From contig NMRB01000889.1 in the NCBI GenBank assembly GCA_002633025.1, positions 74,196-138,195 on the forward strand: a stretch of 64,000 bases of DNA, in the 5' to 3' direction. The first letter of the stretch is position 1. Every line of letters begins with the position of its first letter. Under the pieces are notes generated by a model. That model was not told where the DNA came from, did not search any database, and saw only the letters and a program-made list of their open reading frames with translations. A program made the position numbers and the translations under genes. The stretch comes from Notospermus geniculatus (Eukaryota > Nemertea > Pilidiophora > Heteronemertea > Lineidae). Positions 23,916 through 34,086 of this stretch are shown piece by piece.

Positions 23916-25927
23916 ACATAAATTTTCAAATTAGTCTTGGAGAAATTAGCGAAGGCTCAGATAACATCTCCCTAACACGGTTGATGGATCTGACAAATGG
24001 GTCTACATTGAAGATTACACCCATCCGCCTGTCACAAAACCAACAAGGTAACTAACTGCTTCCAGTCATCTGGACAGTGTAAGGAAGATGTTCGGCTGCA
24101 GCGGACCAGCAAATCCTCCGATCTTGCTCAACTTGAAAAGAAGCAGCCGTGTCTGAGGTACGGTAATCAACAGTATGTCTTGTATTCCAACTTCGAACCA
24201 TTCCACAGGGAATTAGTGTCAGGTGACCCCATGCCACACAGGGGAAAGTCAAGATCCCAATGGTACCAATGGAAAAAATCCACGGCATCTCTCCTCCCAG
24301 AAATATGTAAATTTGCCAGACCAGGTGTCAAAACCGTGTCCAAAGGAAAATAAATCTACACAAATGTCAGGAAGAAACTGTATAATGAAAACATGTGGTC
24401 CCAGTAGCTGAGGTGTTCATATTCTTTGTAAGACGGGTAGTATTCCAAGCCGACTTGACCGGAAAGGTAGATGTATGTTTCAGCTCAAGCACAGGTAGAA
24501 GTACAGGTATGTTCGGTCTTGTTATTCCTGGCTGACTTCACAAAAATGCCAAGAGAGTGAGAGAAAGATAAATAGCAGATCTTGGAACACATGTGTAGCG
24601 ATTATAAAAGAAAACATCTCTGGCGCCACCAAGTCATTAAGACCGCATGTGTGTCTGTTCCTGAGAGTTGAAGTGTACCAGGCTGGCATACTCACATTTT
24701 TAAGCTGGTTCGAATTAGATTACATGCAGTTCACAGGCACTGATTTCATCTCAAGTTGGCTGAAGTGTTAAGTGTCTCGTGTACGCCTGTGTAGTGTCAA
24801 GATGGTGGACCTGGAGCAACCCCCACCCCCACTCTCCTCCACAGCCTGTCTTGCAAAACAGGCACTGAGGACACTGTTGGCATGCCGGGGGTGGGGTGGA
24901 GGGTAGGCCTATGCAAGATCTGAACCTATATTCTGTAAACCCTCATCAGATTCAGTGACCAGGGGCCTGTTTCATAAACGCTAAAGGCACTTCATTAACT
25001 AATAAAACTTGCTTATGCTCTAAGGAATAAACTGGATATTGACACAAGTCCAGAACGAGCATATTCAAGTATTATTAGTTAATGAGGTGCCTTTAGCGTT
25101 TATGAAACAGGCCCCTGGGCCTAAAACAGTTGCCATCCACTCTTGGATGGATACCAGTTGCGACCCCTGGTCTGGGGTGACACACCAATGTGTTGTATAA
25201 ATGGCCACCCAGTGCAACTCTGTCTCATCCTAACGTGATGTTAGATGTCCTGTACCTCTGCCTCAACAGTGCTATAGATGTATGGTGATATACGACCAAC
25301 TTCAAGTGAGACAGATTTCCATCTGGAATACATGCAGTGCTCAGCAACTGCATAACATGCACACAGCATCCAGTCAACTTAGAGTGAACTGACACGGATT
25401 TCGCTGGCACCGAGTCTACTCAAGAACTGTGAAAAGTGGTGATAAATCAGATTTGACAAATTGCTCATGATCTGCTCATCATGATACTTTAATACCTCAG
25501 GTAGGTGGCGCTTAAAGGGACAATGATCTGTGTAATTCTGTCACCTGTCACGTCACATCACCTGAATTTGTATGATCTTTATTGCCACCTCACGTCATCA
25601 TCATCATTAGGACCCTCATCATTCTGTCCTTCATTGAATTTGACCTGAACGATTGTCATGAAGAGACCAACACAATAAGAAGGTCCAATGTAAAAAGCTT
25701 TTGTAAACCACACCCATCATGTACCATGGAGCAGCTGCATGAGATGATCATCTTCCAGATGTCCGTGTCTATCGTCATTTACATGTTTTTCTTAACTGAG
25801 GAGCTTGTCTCAACCAGGCGGTATGTTATTGGTTTTATTCCAAGGAGCTGGCATTTGTATCTGTCGGGCGGTGGCAGGCCAATGGTGCAAAGGAAATTCA
25901 TTTACAGAGAGTCTGGAGTTGATCCTT
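23916..25927. other. Non-coding stretch with one foldback element
   Basis: Only the hairpin at 24959-25119 is recognised. Two internal ACC-rich tracts occur at 24820-24900. Confidence 0.5.
24959..25119. mobile_element. Foldback MITE (GGGGCCTGTTTCATAAACG ends)
   Basis: GGGGCCTGTTTCATAAACGC and TAAAGGCACTTCATTAACTA at the left pair with TAGTTAATGAGGTGCCTTTA and GCGTTTATGAAACAGGCCCC at the right. Arms of about 65 bp. Confidence 0.85.
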
Positions 25928-26290
25928 GCTGTCCACACCACTTGGTTCCTTGCCATCCAGAGCGCTTGCCTGGAGTTGGGATTGACATACTTGCTGTCCA
26001 CAGTGGTTGCCTGGAGTTGGGATCCTTGCCATCCTGAGCACTTGCCTGGAGTTGGCATCCTTGCCATCCTGAGCACTTGCCTGGCTTGGGATTCTTGCCA
26101 TCCACAGCGCTTGCCTGGAGTTGGGATCCTTGCTGTCCACAGTGCTTCTCTGGAGTTGGCATCCTTGCCATCCACAGTGCTTGTCTGGCTTGGCATCCTT
26201 GCCATCCACAGCGTTTGCTGGCTTGGCATCCTTGCTGTCCACAGCGCTTCTCTAGAGTTGGCATTCCTGCTGTCCACAGTGCTTGATGTT
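25928..26290. repeat. Minisatellite, about 36-bp unit
   Basis: About ten units resemble TTGCCATCCACAGCGCTTGC plus CTGGAGTTGGGATCC, with some shortened. Because units are near multiples of three, long open frames arise on both strands. These are repeat artefacts. Confidence 0.9.
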
Positions 26291-28246
26291 GAAGTCTGAC
26301 ATGGATACAATGAAAGGTTCGTGATGATGAGATGATGACGTACTTTGCCACTTTCCCAGAGCGCAAGCATTTGGAAGACAGCCATGATACAATCCAGCAG
26401 GTGCGATAGTCTATCTGATTCCTCTCATCAACAATAGAACAGCTTAATTACCCACTCCATAGGCAAAAACACCTGTGGATAGTATGTTTAGACCAACACT
26501 TGCCAAGTCTCATCTGAGTTTGACAGCCAACATACTTGCTTAGCTAAGCTGAAAATCCTCGGGCTGCTGTTGTTCTTTTCTTGGCTGACGTGGCCAAAAA
26601 CAAAATAAAAATAACAGGAAGGCCGAATCTGATTAATTTTCTGTTTCTCGCACGACGTTGTGATGGTTGCTGCTCATTTTTGAGTGTCACACATTTCTCT
26701 GGTAAATAAATAGTGCATCCTTGAGATTGAGCCGGCATTTTGTGATGACTCTCTGCCTCTGCCACAAGAGAGATCCCGCTATTGCTATCTTTGTATTGCT
26801 TTTGCAGCCCAGGATACCCTGTTTCCTTCTACACCACAATACAAACTGCTGAATACTGCCCATCAACAGCTGACAGAGCTGTTTTTGGATACTTGCGGTT
26901 GAAAAGTCGAAAAAATATCACGTTCCATCCTCAAGTCTTCCTAATCAATGTTTCAACAGAGGTATTCCAATTTTTCCATTGAGTTGGAGATAAATTTCAA
27001 GAAGGGATCAGTCTCGAACATTTGAGTAATAGGCGATGTAAAAAGGTGTCAGCTCCTGAGAGGATGAAATCAGAGAAATTAACAGATTTTCTGTTAAATG
27101 TAATTAGGCCCCTGGTGGAAAATCACCTCGGAATCAACTTCTTCACACCTGATTCCGACAAAACTCCTCACTATCTTCCGTGTCGATTTCAGCAGTATTG
27201 GCAGAAAAGTTTATGTACATTTTCACGCGTAAAGCAGGGGAATGTACTAGGGTTCGAGTCTGGTTGGATTGAAAGGGACATTGATACTATCCACCTGTGC
27301 TGATGTTGGACAGGCTTGCTGGTGCCAGGATGATCTCTCCCAGATGAGCCGCAGACTGCCCGCCCAGCTGTCTCCACCAATGGCCTGATACCCATTATCT
27401 ACCAACCTGATGAGGAAAGCGGAGGAGAACGCAGGTACGGGGAGGGGTACAGGAGGCATTTACATCAACAAGAAGATTGGAGCCTCTTTCCTCTCCAAAT
27501 AATCATATACCCTAAAGCCGCATTCCTGAGATAACCATACTTATGGAGTACAGGGTGCACCAAAAATTAACCACTTCAGTTGTGTATAGACTGGGCCAGT
27601 TTCTAGTCAACTTGAACTCAATAATGTCATTGGGAGTTGAACATATGGAAGTCTGGACCCAATAGTATATATTTCAGTCTCCACCTGGTCCATTCACAAC
27701 CACGTGTTTACATTATTGACAACAGAACCTGTAACATTTGGACAATCGCATTTCCATTTTCCAGCATCCCCACCAACAATGCATTTAATTACGCAGCAGA
27801 TGTAACTAACAAAATTAACAATGAAATCAGTCCAAATCACCTGCATCATATTTTTCACATCCGGAACAAATAATACCACGCAACTTTTAATAAAATTTCA
27901 TCGGATGTGGCGTTGATAGATTCAATGGTGACAACATGTGTTTGGCATCCTTTAAATGATAATGATTAATATGATAGTAACCTGAAGCATTCAACAGGCC
28001 TTCTGTTCCCACAGAAAGCTCAATAACCTGCTCACTGGAAATGGGAAATGGTAATAACCGAGGAGGGCCTACCAGACCACACTCATCAATTATTTAGACC
28101 TAAGTAAACAGTTCTGACAGGGAACCTAGTCATCGAAGAGTAGGTCTACGGTTGAGAAATATGAACAACACGCCCAGCACAGCCATTGGATGCCAGCCGG
28201 GGATTTTCATTTTCTGCTGATCAACATAACAAAACTTTTGATTGGC
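26291..28246. other. Non-coding stretch, no element recognised
   Basis: A minus-strand frame at 26544-26765 (74 codons, MAEAESHHKMPAQSQG start, one hydrophobic stretch) is the only open frame of interest, but it has no recognisable domain. Fragments such as GGGTGCACCAAAAATTAACC at about 27547 resemble mariner-type ends. Confidence 0.4.
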
Positions 28247-28810
28247 CATTTCAAAGCTTCATTCAACTCCAATCCAGTATAGGCTGTTACCACTTCAAAG
28301 CCTTCTATCTAATCCAGTATAGGCTGTTACCACTTCAAAGCCTTCTATCTTCCAACTCCACTAAAAGAAGGCTGTTATTTTCAACGCCTTCTTTTGTCTC
28401 TCCACTCCTGGAAGTCTGTTACCATTTCAAAGCCTTCTTTTGTCTCTCCATCCCCGGAAGGCTGTTACCATTTCAAAGCCCTCTTTTGTCTCTCCATCCC
28501 AGAAGGCTGTTACCATTTCAAAGCCTTCTTTTTTTCTCTCCATCCCAGAAGGCTGTTACCATTTCAAAGCCCTCTTTTGTCTCTCCACCCCCAGAAGGCT
28601 GTTACCATTTCAAAGCCTTCTTTTGTCTCTCCATCCCCGGAAGTCTGTTACCATTTCAAAGCCACTTTTCAACTCTACTCCTGGAAGGCTGTCACCATTT
28701 CAAAGTCTTCTTTCAACTCCAGTTCTGGAAGGCTGTTTAAATGAAACCTTCCTTCAACAGTCAGTCATTCCAGCAGGAAATCCCACTAGAAGGCTGTTAC
28801 CATACAATAC
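28247..28810. repeat. Minisatellite, about 41-48-bp unit
   Basis: About twelve units are built on AAGGCTGTTACCATTTCAAA followed by GCCTTCTTTTGTCTCTCC. Unit length is not a multiple of three, so the same peptide phrase (GCYHFKAFF) recurs in all three forward frames and makes three overlapping open frames. This is not evidence for a protein. Confidence 0.92.
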
Positions 28811-29271
28811 TTCTGTGGCTTCCACATGGTTTGCGTAACTATGGCATTTGTACCACCATCAGTTATCGACAGTTAAAACGAGTTCCCCTTTAAGTATCCG
28901 GATAACGGTACAGGTGTTTGCATCTATTGTACAGCACGGAATATTAATTATGATATGATAATCACTTTGCCGACAGCTGCTGCCGAGGGGGCACAGCTGG
29001 GCTGTTTTTAATCGTCAGGGTGAGTAAGAATATCGATGACAACAAGCCTCATGCAGTACGCTGAAATATCACTTATACCAGACTCTGATCTCAAAATTGC
29101 TGAATGTCATGCCAGAAGGTGCAGAGAGGGGGATGTTGTAAAAAAATCATCATCTCACAACAGCTGTGATCCTGTCGTTTCCAAGTGTTAAAGGGAAAAT
29201 GACTGAATTTGACCGGAACTGCTGTCAAGTCAGGCAAAGTGTAGCCTAAACTTCAATGCGTCTGTGCATCA

Positions 29272-29411
29272 GGAGCCATATTCATGAAGCCTTCACAACT
29301 TTGCTTGCACGCAAATCTATTGTAAGGCAGCTAGTGAACAATAGGGCATGCGCAGCCGAAAAATAGACTTGCGTGCACGCAAAGTTGCAAAGGCTTCGTG
29401 AATATGGCCCC
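29272..29411. mobile_element. Foldback MITE (GGAGCCATATTCATGAAGCC ends)
   Basis: GGAGCCATATTCATGAAGCC, followed by CACAACTTTGCTTGCACGCA, pairs with TGCGTGCACGCAAAGTTG and GGCTTCGTGAATATGGCCCC. Confidence 0.82.
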
Positions 29412-30705
29412 TGGTGCGTAGGTTTTAGAGTGATGCCAATGTATTGGCTGAAAAATGCATTGAACAATGATTGACACCAATGCTTCCACGACTATACCAA
29501 ACTACCAACAGTTGCCCACTGCGGCCAATACAATCAGACCATTCAAAAGCAACAAGTGGTCTGCATGCTACATAGATGACGCTCCAGCTGCCGCACCCAG
29601 AGTGACACTTGGCCGATTATGTGGTTCTGAAAACCACACATCACCCTCATATATCCAAAATTCTTATGGATGGGCATCCATTCAACTCAACCACATTATC
29701 TCTGAGAGGTAGGACGCACCAAAACATACATTAGGTGTACAAAATGTACAGAGACTTCCAGTCAGCTTAGGGTGAAACCTGGACTTCTGATTTTTCATCC
29801 CAAGATGTGTACAGTGAATAGTACAGAGAATGTGTACTCAGCTGTTGCAAGGCAGAAAGTGAAAATTTCATTATCTACACAGACATGACTTTTTCACCCT
29901 GAAAAGATCAGACGCCACGTCCATTATGCAGTGCCCGCAGCGCAATTTCTATGGCCAGACAAAAGCTTGCAATCAGACCTATTGTCCAGAGAGGACGTTT
30001 TTTTTGCATACAACTAACAGATATCACAAAAACGTAGCTGCCACATTCCCTGATTATCTTTATTAAATGGTTAAACTACAAAACTTCAAATTGATATTCT
30101 ATCATAATCACACAAGCTGTCGCAGATTTTTAATTTCCCCGTATTGCACCAACCCTGGAGAATAATAATGCCGGTTTATCTGTTACAAACACCCGGTGCC
30201 AGTCGGGGCAGCATATTGTACTAATCTCGGGTTAACGTCCATAGATTATCAAAATGTATCTTGTAACATCAGTGGATGGATAGACCCCTTGGATGACAAG
30301 TGTACTGTTGACGCTGATGCCGAGGGGAGATGTCGGCTGACCTGCCAACATCAGCACCTGATAATCAGTGGCGCAATCTCCCTTTGCTTGCTCAACTCTC
30401 ATTGTCCTGGAGAGTCCCTAGAGTCCAGCAGACGGCATCTTACTATATGTCAAAGTTTTCTCACATCCTATGGCATTGATTGAAAAATATTTGAAGAAAA
30501 GATGTCTCCATCAACCATCTGAAGAATATTTCTTCAAATTCTTTCCAAACCATTCTCAAGGCTTTTAGAAAACTTCAGCAGAAGATACTGTCTGCTCAAA
30601 CATGGGGACTGACAGATGAGTTGAAACTGTGTGAATCCCAGGACTGATTGTTCTAACCCTGCTTCAGGATCCTTCTCAAATCATGATATTCAGTTCCAGT
30701 TTCAG

Positions 30706-30923
30706 ACAATGGGGAACTTTCCTACCATCACAGGTCAATACGAGTTAGCGGTCCAAGAACGTCATGAATTTTGATGTCACAGGGCAGAAATGCATGCCAC
30801 AACGTCATCCATAATGACGTGGACGCCGTGGCTCACGCATTTTGACGTCAAATTTCATGAATTTTGTGACGTTCTTGGACCGCTAACAGGCGGCCTCTAA
30901 CGGCAGGAAAGTTCCCCATTGTA
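30706..30923. mobile_element. Foldback MITE (ACAATGGGGAACTTTCCT ends)
   Basis: ACAATGGGGAACTTTCCT pairs with AGGAAAGTTCCCCATTGT. Inside, GTTAGCGGTCCAAGAACGTC and its complement GACGTTCTTGGACCGCTAAC continue the stem. Confidence 0.82.
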
Positions 30924-31368
30924 TATTAATAAAAATAGATAATAGAGGATGTATTTTTGATATTGACAACAGTACTTGTATTTCAAATCCTAAAAGTACC
31001 GGGTAACTCAAATATTGTAACCCATGCAGCCAATCATTCACAACAATCGAAATACGCCTGGGAAAAACGTGTTATATTTGTTTGATAAGGGCCTACTTCT
31101 CATAAACATTAGTCGTAAAACATGATCATTCAATACTACACCACAGCAAATGCTTTTGAGGAAAGCTTACAATGGAATTTCTAATTAGGCCCTTGTCCAC
31201 ATGTCTCTCCCTTTGAGTGGCTTCTCCCAAACACATGACAACATCAGGTGTTTTTGAAACCCACGAATTAAATATTCAGATGCGGAGCCCGGAATTTATC
31301 AAAATAATCCCACCACCATGTGACATGCGCTGTCTACGTTGCACAGGCCTACTACAGACTATAGGCCT

Positions 31369-31371
31369 ACT
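31369..31371. other. Target-site duplication, left (ACT)
   Basis: Matches ACT at 52642-52644, immediately outside the opposite CACTG terminus. Confidence 0.8.
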
Positions 31372-31397
31372 CACTGGACGAAATGTCCACCTTTCAG
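31372..31397 (+). repeat. Left terminal inverted repeat of the CACTA element
   Basis: CACTGGACGAAATGTCCACC then TTTCAG. It matches the right terminus at most positions over about 25 bases, with one base of length difference. Confidence 0.85.
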
Positions 31398-31790
31398 CAT
31401 GCATAAACGCTGCAAAATGCTGTCTGAAATGTGCCCTTTACAGATCTTTAAGTTGCTGAAAGGCTGACTTATAGGTCTTCTTTAAGGGTCACTTAAAGGG
31501 ACTTAATGGCCCCTTCATTTATGCATCCTTTACGTTGCGGTTAAAGGTTGCTGAAAGGAGAATGCCCATATTTAAGCAGAGCTTAAACGCCAAGTAAATG
31601 TGGCATTAAGTCTTTAAAGATCACATTTAAGGGAAGTCTGTGTTCCAATAAATGTTGCTTAAATAAGTCATTTCAGATGATTTTCAGCACCCTTTAAAAA
31701 GTGATCATTCTAATAAATGTTGCTTAAATAAGCCATTTCAGATTATTTTCAGCATCCTTTAAAAAGTGATCAGCTCACACCTTTCAGTAT
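31398..31790. repeat. Left subterminal repeat region of the CACTA element
   Basis: Many copies of TTTAAG/CTTAAA, GCTGAAAGG and TTTCAG in both orientations, plus a 66-bp tandem pair (about 31645-31710 and 31711-31775) containing AAATGTTGCTTAAATAAG. Such arrays are transposase-binding sites in known CACTA elements; the binding role here is inferred. Confidence 0.8.
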
Positions 31791-33114
31791 GATTTATGAA
31801 TCCTCGCCACTGGGGAAAATATGATGGAGGCAAGGGTCCTTCTTCCACAGAATCTTCATGAAGTACGGTATAGGGTTTCCACGGATGATCTGGAGAGAGC
31901 AGAGGCCATAAACAGACAGGAAAAAAGTCAAAATTAAATATACCACAGAATAATGAAATCATCTTTATTTAAGAAAATACTATCATACAATGATACAACA
32001 ACTCAGTACAACTCTGCTCATTTTTCAAATTCAAAATGCTAAAAGAATCACATTAATATTCCACTCTGAATTTGGCAATAATCTATAGAAAAATAATACT
32101 GTACCCGAGAATGATGACTAATTTAATATCTACGTGACATGGTGTGTCAAGAAAGCATCATTAATTCCACTCTTAAACTTCGCAATAATCTATATTATAG
32201 AACAATAATACCTGAGAATGACTAATTTAATATGTATGTGATATGGTGTGTCAAGAAAGCATCATTAATTATTCCGCAATAATCTAAACAATAATACCTG
32301 AGAATGACTAATTTAATATGTACGTGATATGGTGTGTCAAGAAAGCATCATTAATTCCGCTCTAAACTTCGCAATAATCTATTATAGAACAATAATACCT
32401 GAGAATGACTAATTTAATATGTATGTGACATGGTGTGTCAAGAAAGCATCACTAATTATTCCGCAATAATCTAAACAATAATACCTGAGAATGACTAATT
32501 TAATATGTACGTGATATGGTGTGTCAAGAAAGCATCATTAATTCCACTCTAAAATTCGCAATAATCTATAGAACAATAATACCTGAGAATGATGACTAAT
32601 TTAAAATGTACATGTATGTGATATGGTGTGTCAACAAAGCATCATTTTAAATTCCACTCTAAACTTCGCAATAATCTATAGAACAATAATACCCGAGAAT
32701 GATGACTAATTTAATATGTACGTGATATGGTGTGTCAAGAAAGCACCATTAATTCCACTCTAAACTTCGCAATAATCTATATAAAAATAACATCTGGGAA
32801 TGAAGACTAATTTAATATATGTATACGTGGTATGGTGTGTCAAGAAAGCATCTCCCACATTTTTGTGCTAAAATTGATTTCTTTGCAGTTCTGGGTTCAG
32901 TTGGATCCTCACCAGAGCCAAAACAGTAAAAAAAAATCAATTTTAGCAAAAAAATCCAACGGGAGTACACCATTTTAATCCCACTATATAATCTAAAACT
33001 AAATGGTCAAGGGACCATGTTCCTTTTTGAAATTTGTTAGATTCATTGAATAATCAGCAGTTGATTTTCACATGTCAGCAGTTGATACAGTCAGCAGTTG
33101 AGCTATAAAATATA
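31791..33114. other. Left spacer of the CACTA element with tandem array
   Basis: Contains the 82-108-bp tandem array at 32050-32858. A possible short terminal exon on the minus strand (31794-31889) has acceptor TGCTCTCTCCAG, 31 codons and TAA, but no known partner exon. Near 32870-32950 is an imperfect inverted pair around AAAATTGATTTCTTTGCAG and TCAATTTTAGC. Confidence 0.5.
32050..32858. repeat. Tandem array of about 8 units, 82-108 bp
   Basis: Each unit contains TGGTGTGTCAAGAAAGCATC, ATTAATTCC, CGCAATAATCTA and CTGAGAATGACTAATTTAAT. Unit ends (GGTGTGTCAA) occur near 32141, 32249, 32331, 32430, 32519, 32624, 32729 and 32837. Alternating long and short units suggest growth by unequal exchange of a two-unit block. 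Confidence 0.9.
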
Positions 33115-33520
33115 TTGGGTGTCCCCAAAAAAGTGAACCACTTTGACAAGTATTTTCTCAGCGATAGATTAACAAAATTCATTAGAAATTTTCATAGAGT
33201 AACCTTAGGGTATCACGAGCAAGTCTGCAAAATATCTAAGAGAGCCGTCGCAAATTATGCAAGTGCTGTCAAATTCAAAACAGCATGTCAAAAATCCAAT
33301 TTCAGAGCTGTGTAATGGGACCTTCATCATGTTTACGCAGGTGTTGACATGCTGTTTTGAATTTGACAAGACTCGCATAATTTGCGACCGATCTCCTAAA
33401 TATTTCACAGACTTTGGATGATACCCTAAGGTTAATTTGTGAAAATTTCCAATGAATTCGTTTTATATATCGCTGAGAAAATACTTGTCAAAAAAGCGCT
33501 TCACTTCTTTTGGGACATCC
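33115..33520. mobile_element. Mariner-type foldback MITE nested in the CACTA element
   Basis: The ends TTGGGTGTCCCCAAAAAAGT and AGAAGTGAAGCG (inverted, closing TTTTGGGACATCC) are flanked by TA on both sides (33113-33114 and 33521-33522). The arms pair imperfectly for about 190 bases (for example GACAAGTATTTTCTCAGCGA with its complement). The interior is non-coding. Confidence 0.78.
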
Positions 33521-33741
33521 TACAAATTTGTGGTTATGACAGAAGCAAACAATGGCATATGTGCATGCCAGGACCAGTCTATTGCTTGTTGCCTTCAATT
33601 CTCTTTTGCTTTCCAAAATCACTTGCTTTCCAAAATCACACTAACACATCAAAAATGGGCCGACTGAGTGAAAAGTTCTCATTTTGCATGCATCATCCCC
33701 GATTTCTGGCACAGGTCACAAGAGCAAAAAGAAAGCCTTCC

Positions 33742-34086
33742 TTAATCCTCATCCTCGTGACGCACAGCCCAGTCCGGGACATCTGCTGGAACTGGCCTCG
33801 TTGAATCTCCGCCGTCCCTTCTTCGTTCCAATATACCTTGGCGCTGACGCTGAGACAAGCTGTCGAGGTATATTTTGCGCAGCTTCTTTTTGATCGTCCT
33901 CATTTTCTTCCTCTCCCATGGAAGCTTTTTTACTGTCATGAATGCAACGTCTGCACCATCGTCACCAACTTCTGTCCCACTCTCCTCACTGGACATCAGA
34001 TCAGGGCGAAGAATAAGGTTGGCTTCAACCTGGCTATCTTCTTCCCAATTACTTACTGCCAGTGCCTTCTTCAGGTTGCAGCATTT
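33742..34086 (-). CDS. Accessory protein exon 6 (stop codon)
   Basis: 115 codons including TAA, acceptor TTTATTTTCCAG. Carries the KCCNLKKALAVSNWEED start, the acidic RPDLMSSEESGTEVGDDGAD segment, KKLPWERKKMRTIKKKLRK, and the final STRPVPADVPDWAVRHEDED. Confidence 0.88.
   Translation of the reverse strand, partial: KCCNLKKALAVSNWEEDSQVEANLILRPDLMSSEESGTEVGDDGADVAFMTVKKLPWERKKMRTIKKKLRKIYLDSLSQRQRQGILERRRDGGDSTRPVPADVPDWAVRHEDED

Larger units (their letters stand above)
28811..31371. other. Non-coding stretch with two foldback elements
   Basis: Bases 29272-29411 and 30706-30923 are foldback elements. Bases 28890-29030 combine TTTGCAT, GATAATC and CAGCTG-type sites in unique sequence. No exon is supported. 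The ACT at 31369-31371 is the left target duplication of the CACTA element. Confidence 0.5.

Noticed and set aside
25582-26385. Long open frames on both strands, up to 191 codons
   Set aside because: Created by the 36-bp minisatellite and its flanks; no conserved domain and codon usage follows the repeat.
26544-26765. Minus-strand 74-codon frame with a hydrophobic stretch, considered as an upstream MTG exon
   Set aside because: No donor leaves the single base required by the phase at 6492, and vertebrate MTG N-termini show no such sequence.
28186-28838. Three overlapping plus-strand open frames of 116-184 codons
   Set aside because: They are one minisatellite read in three frames; the peptide phrase recurs because unit length is not a multiple of three.
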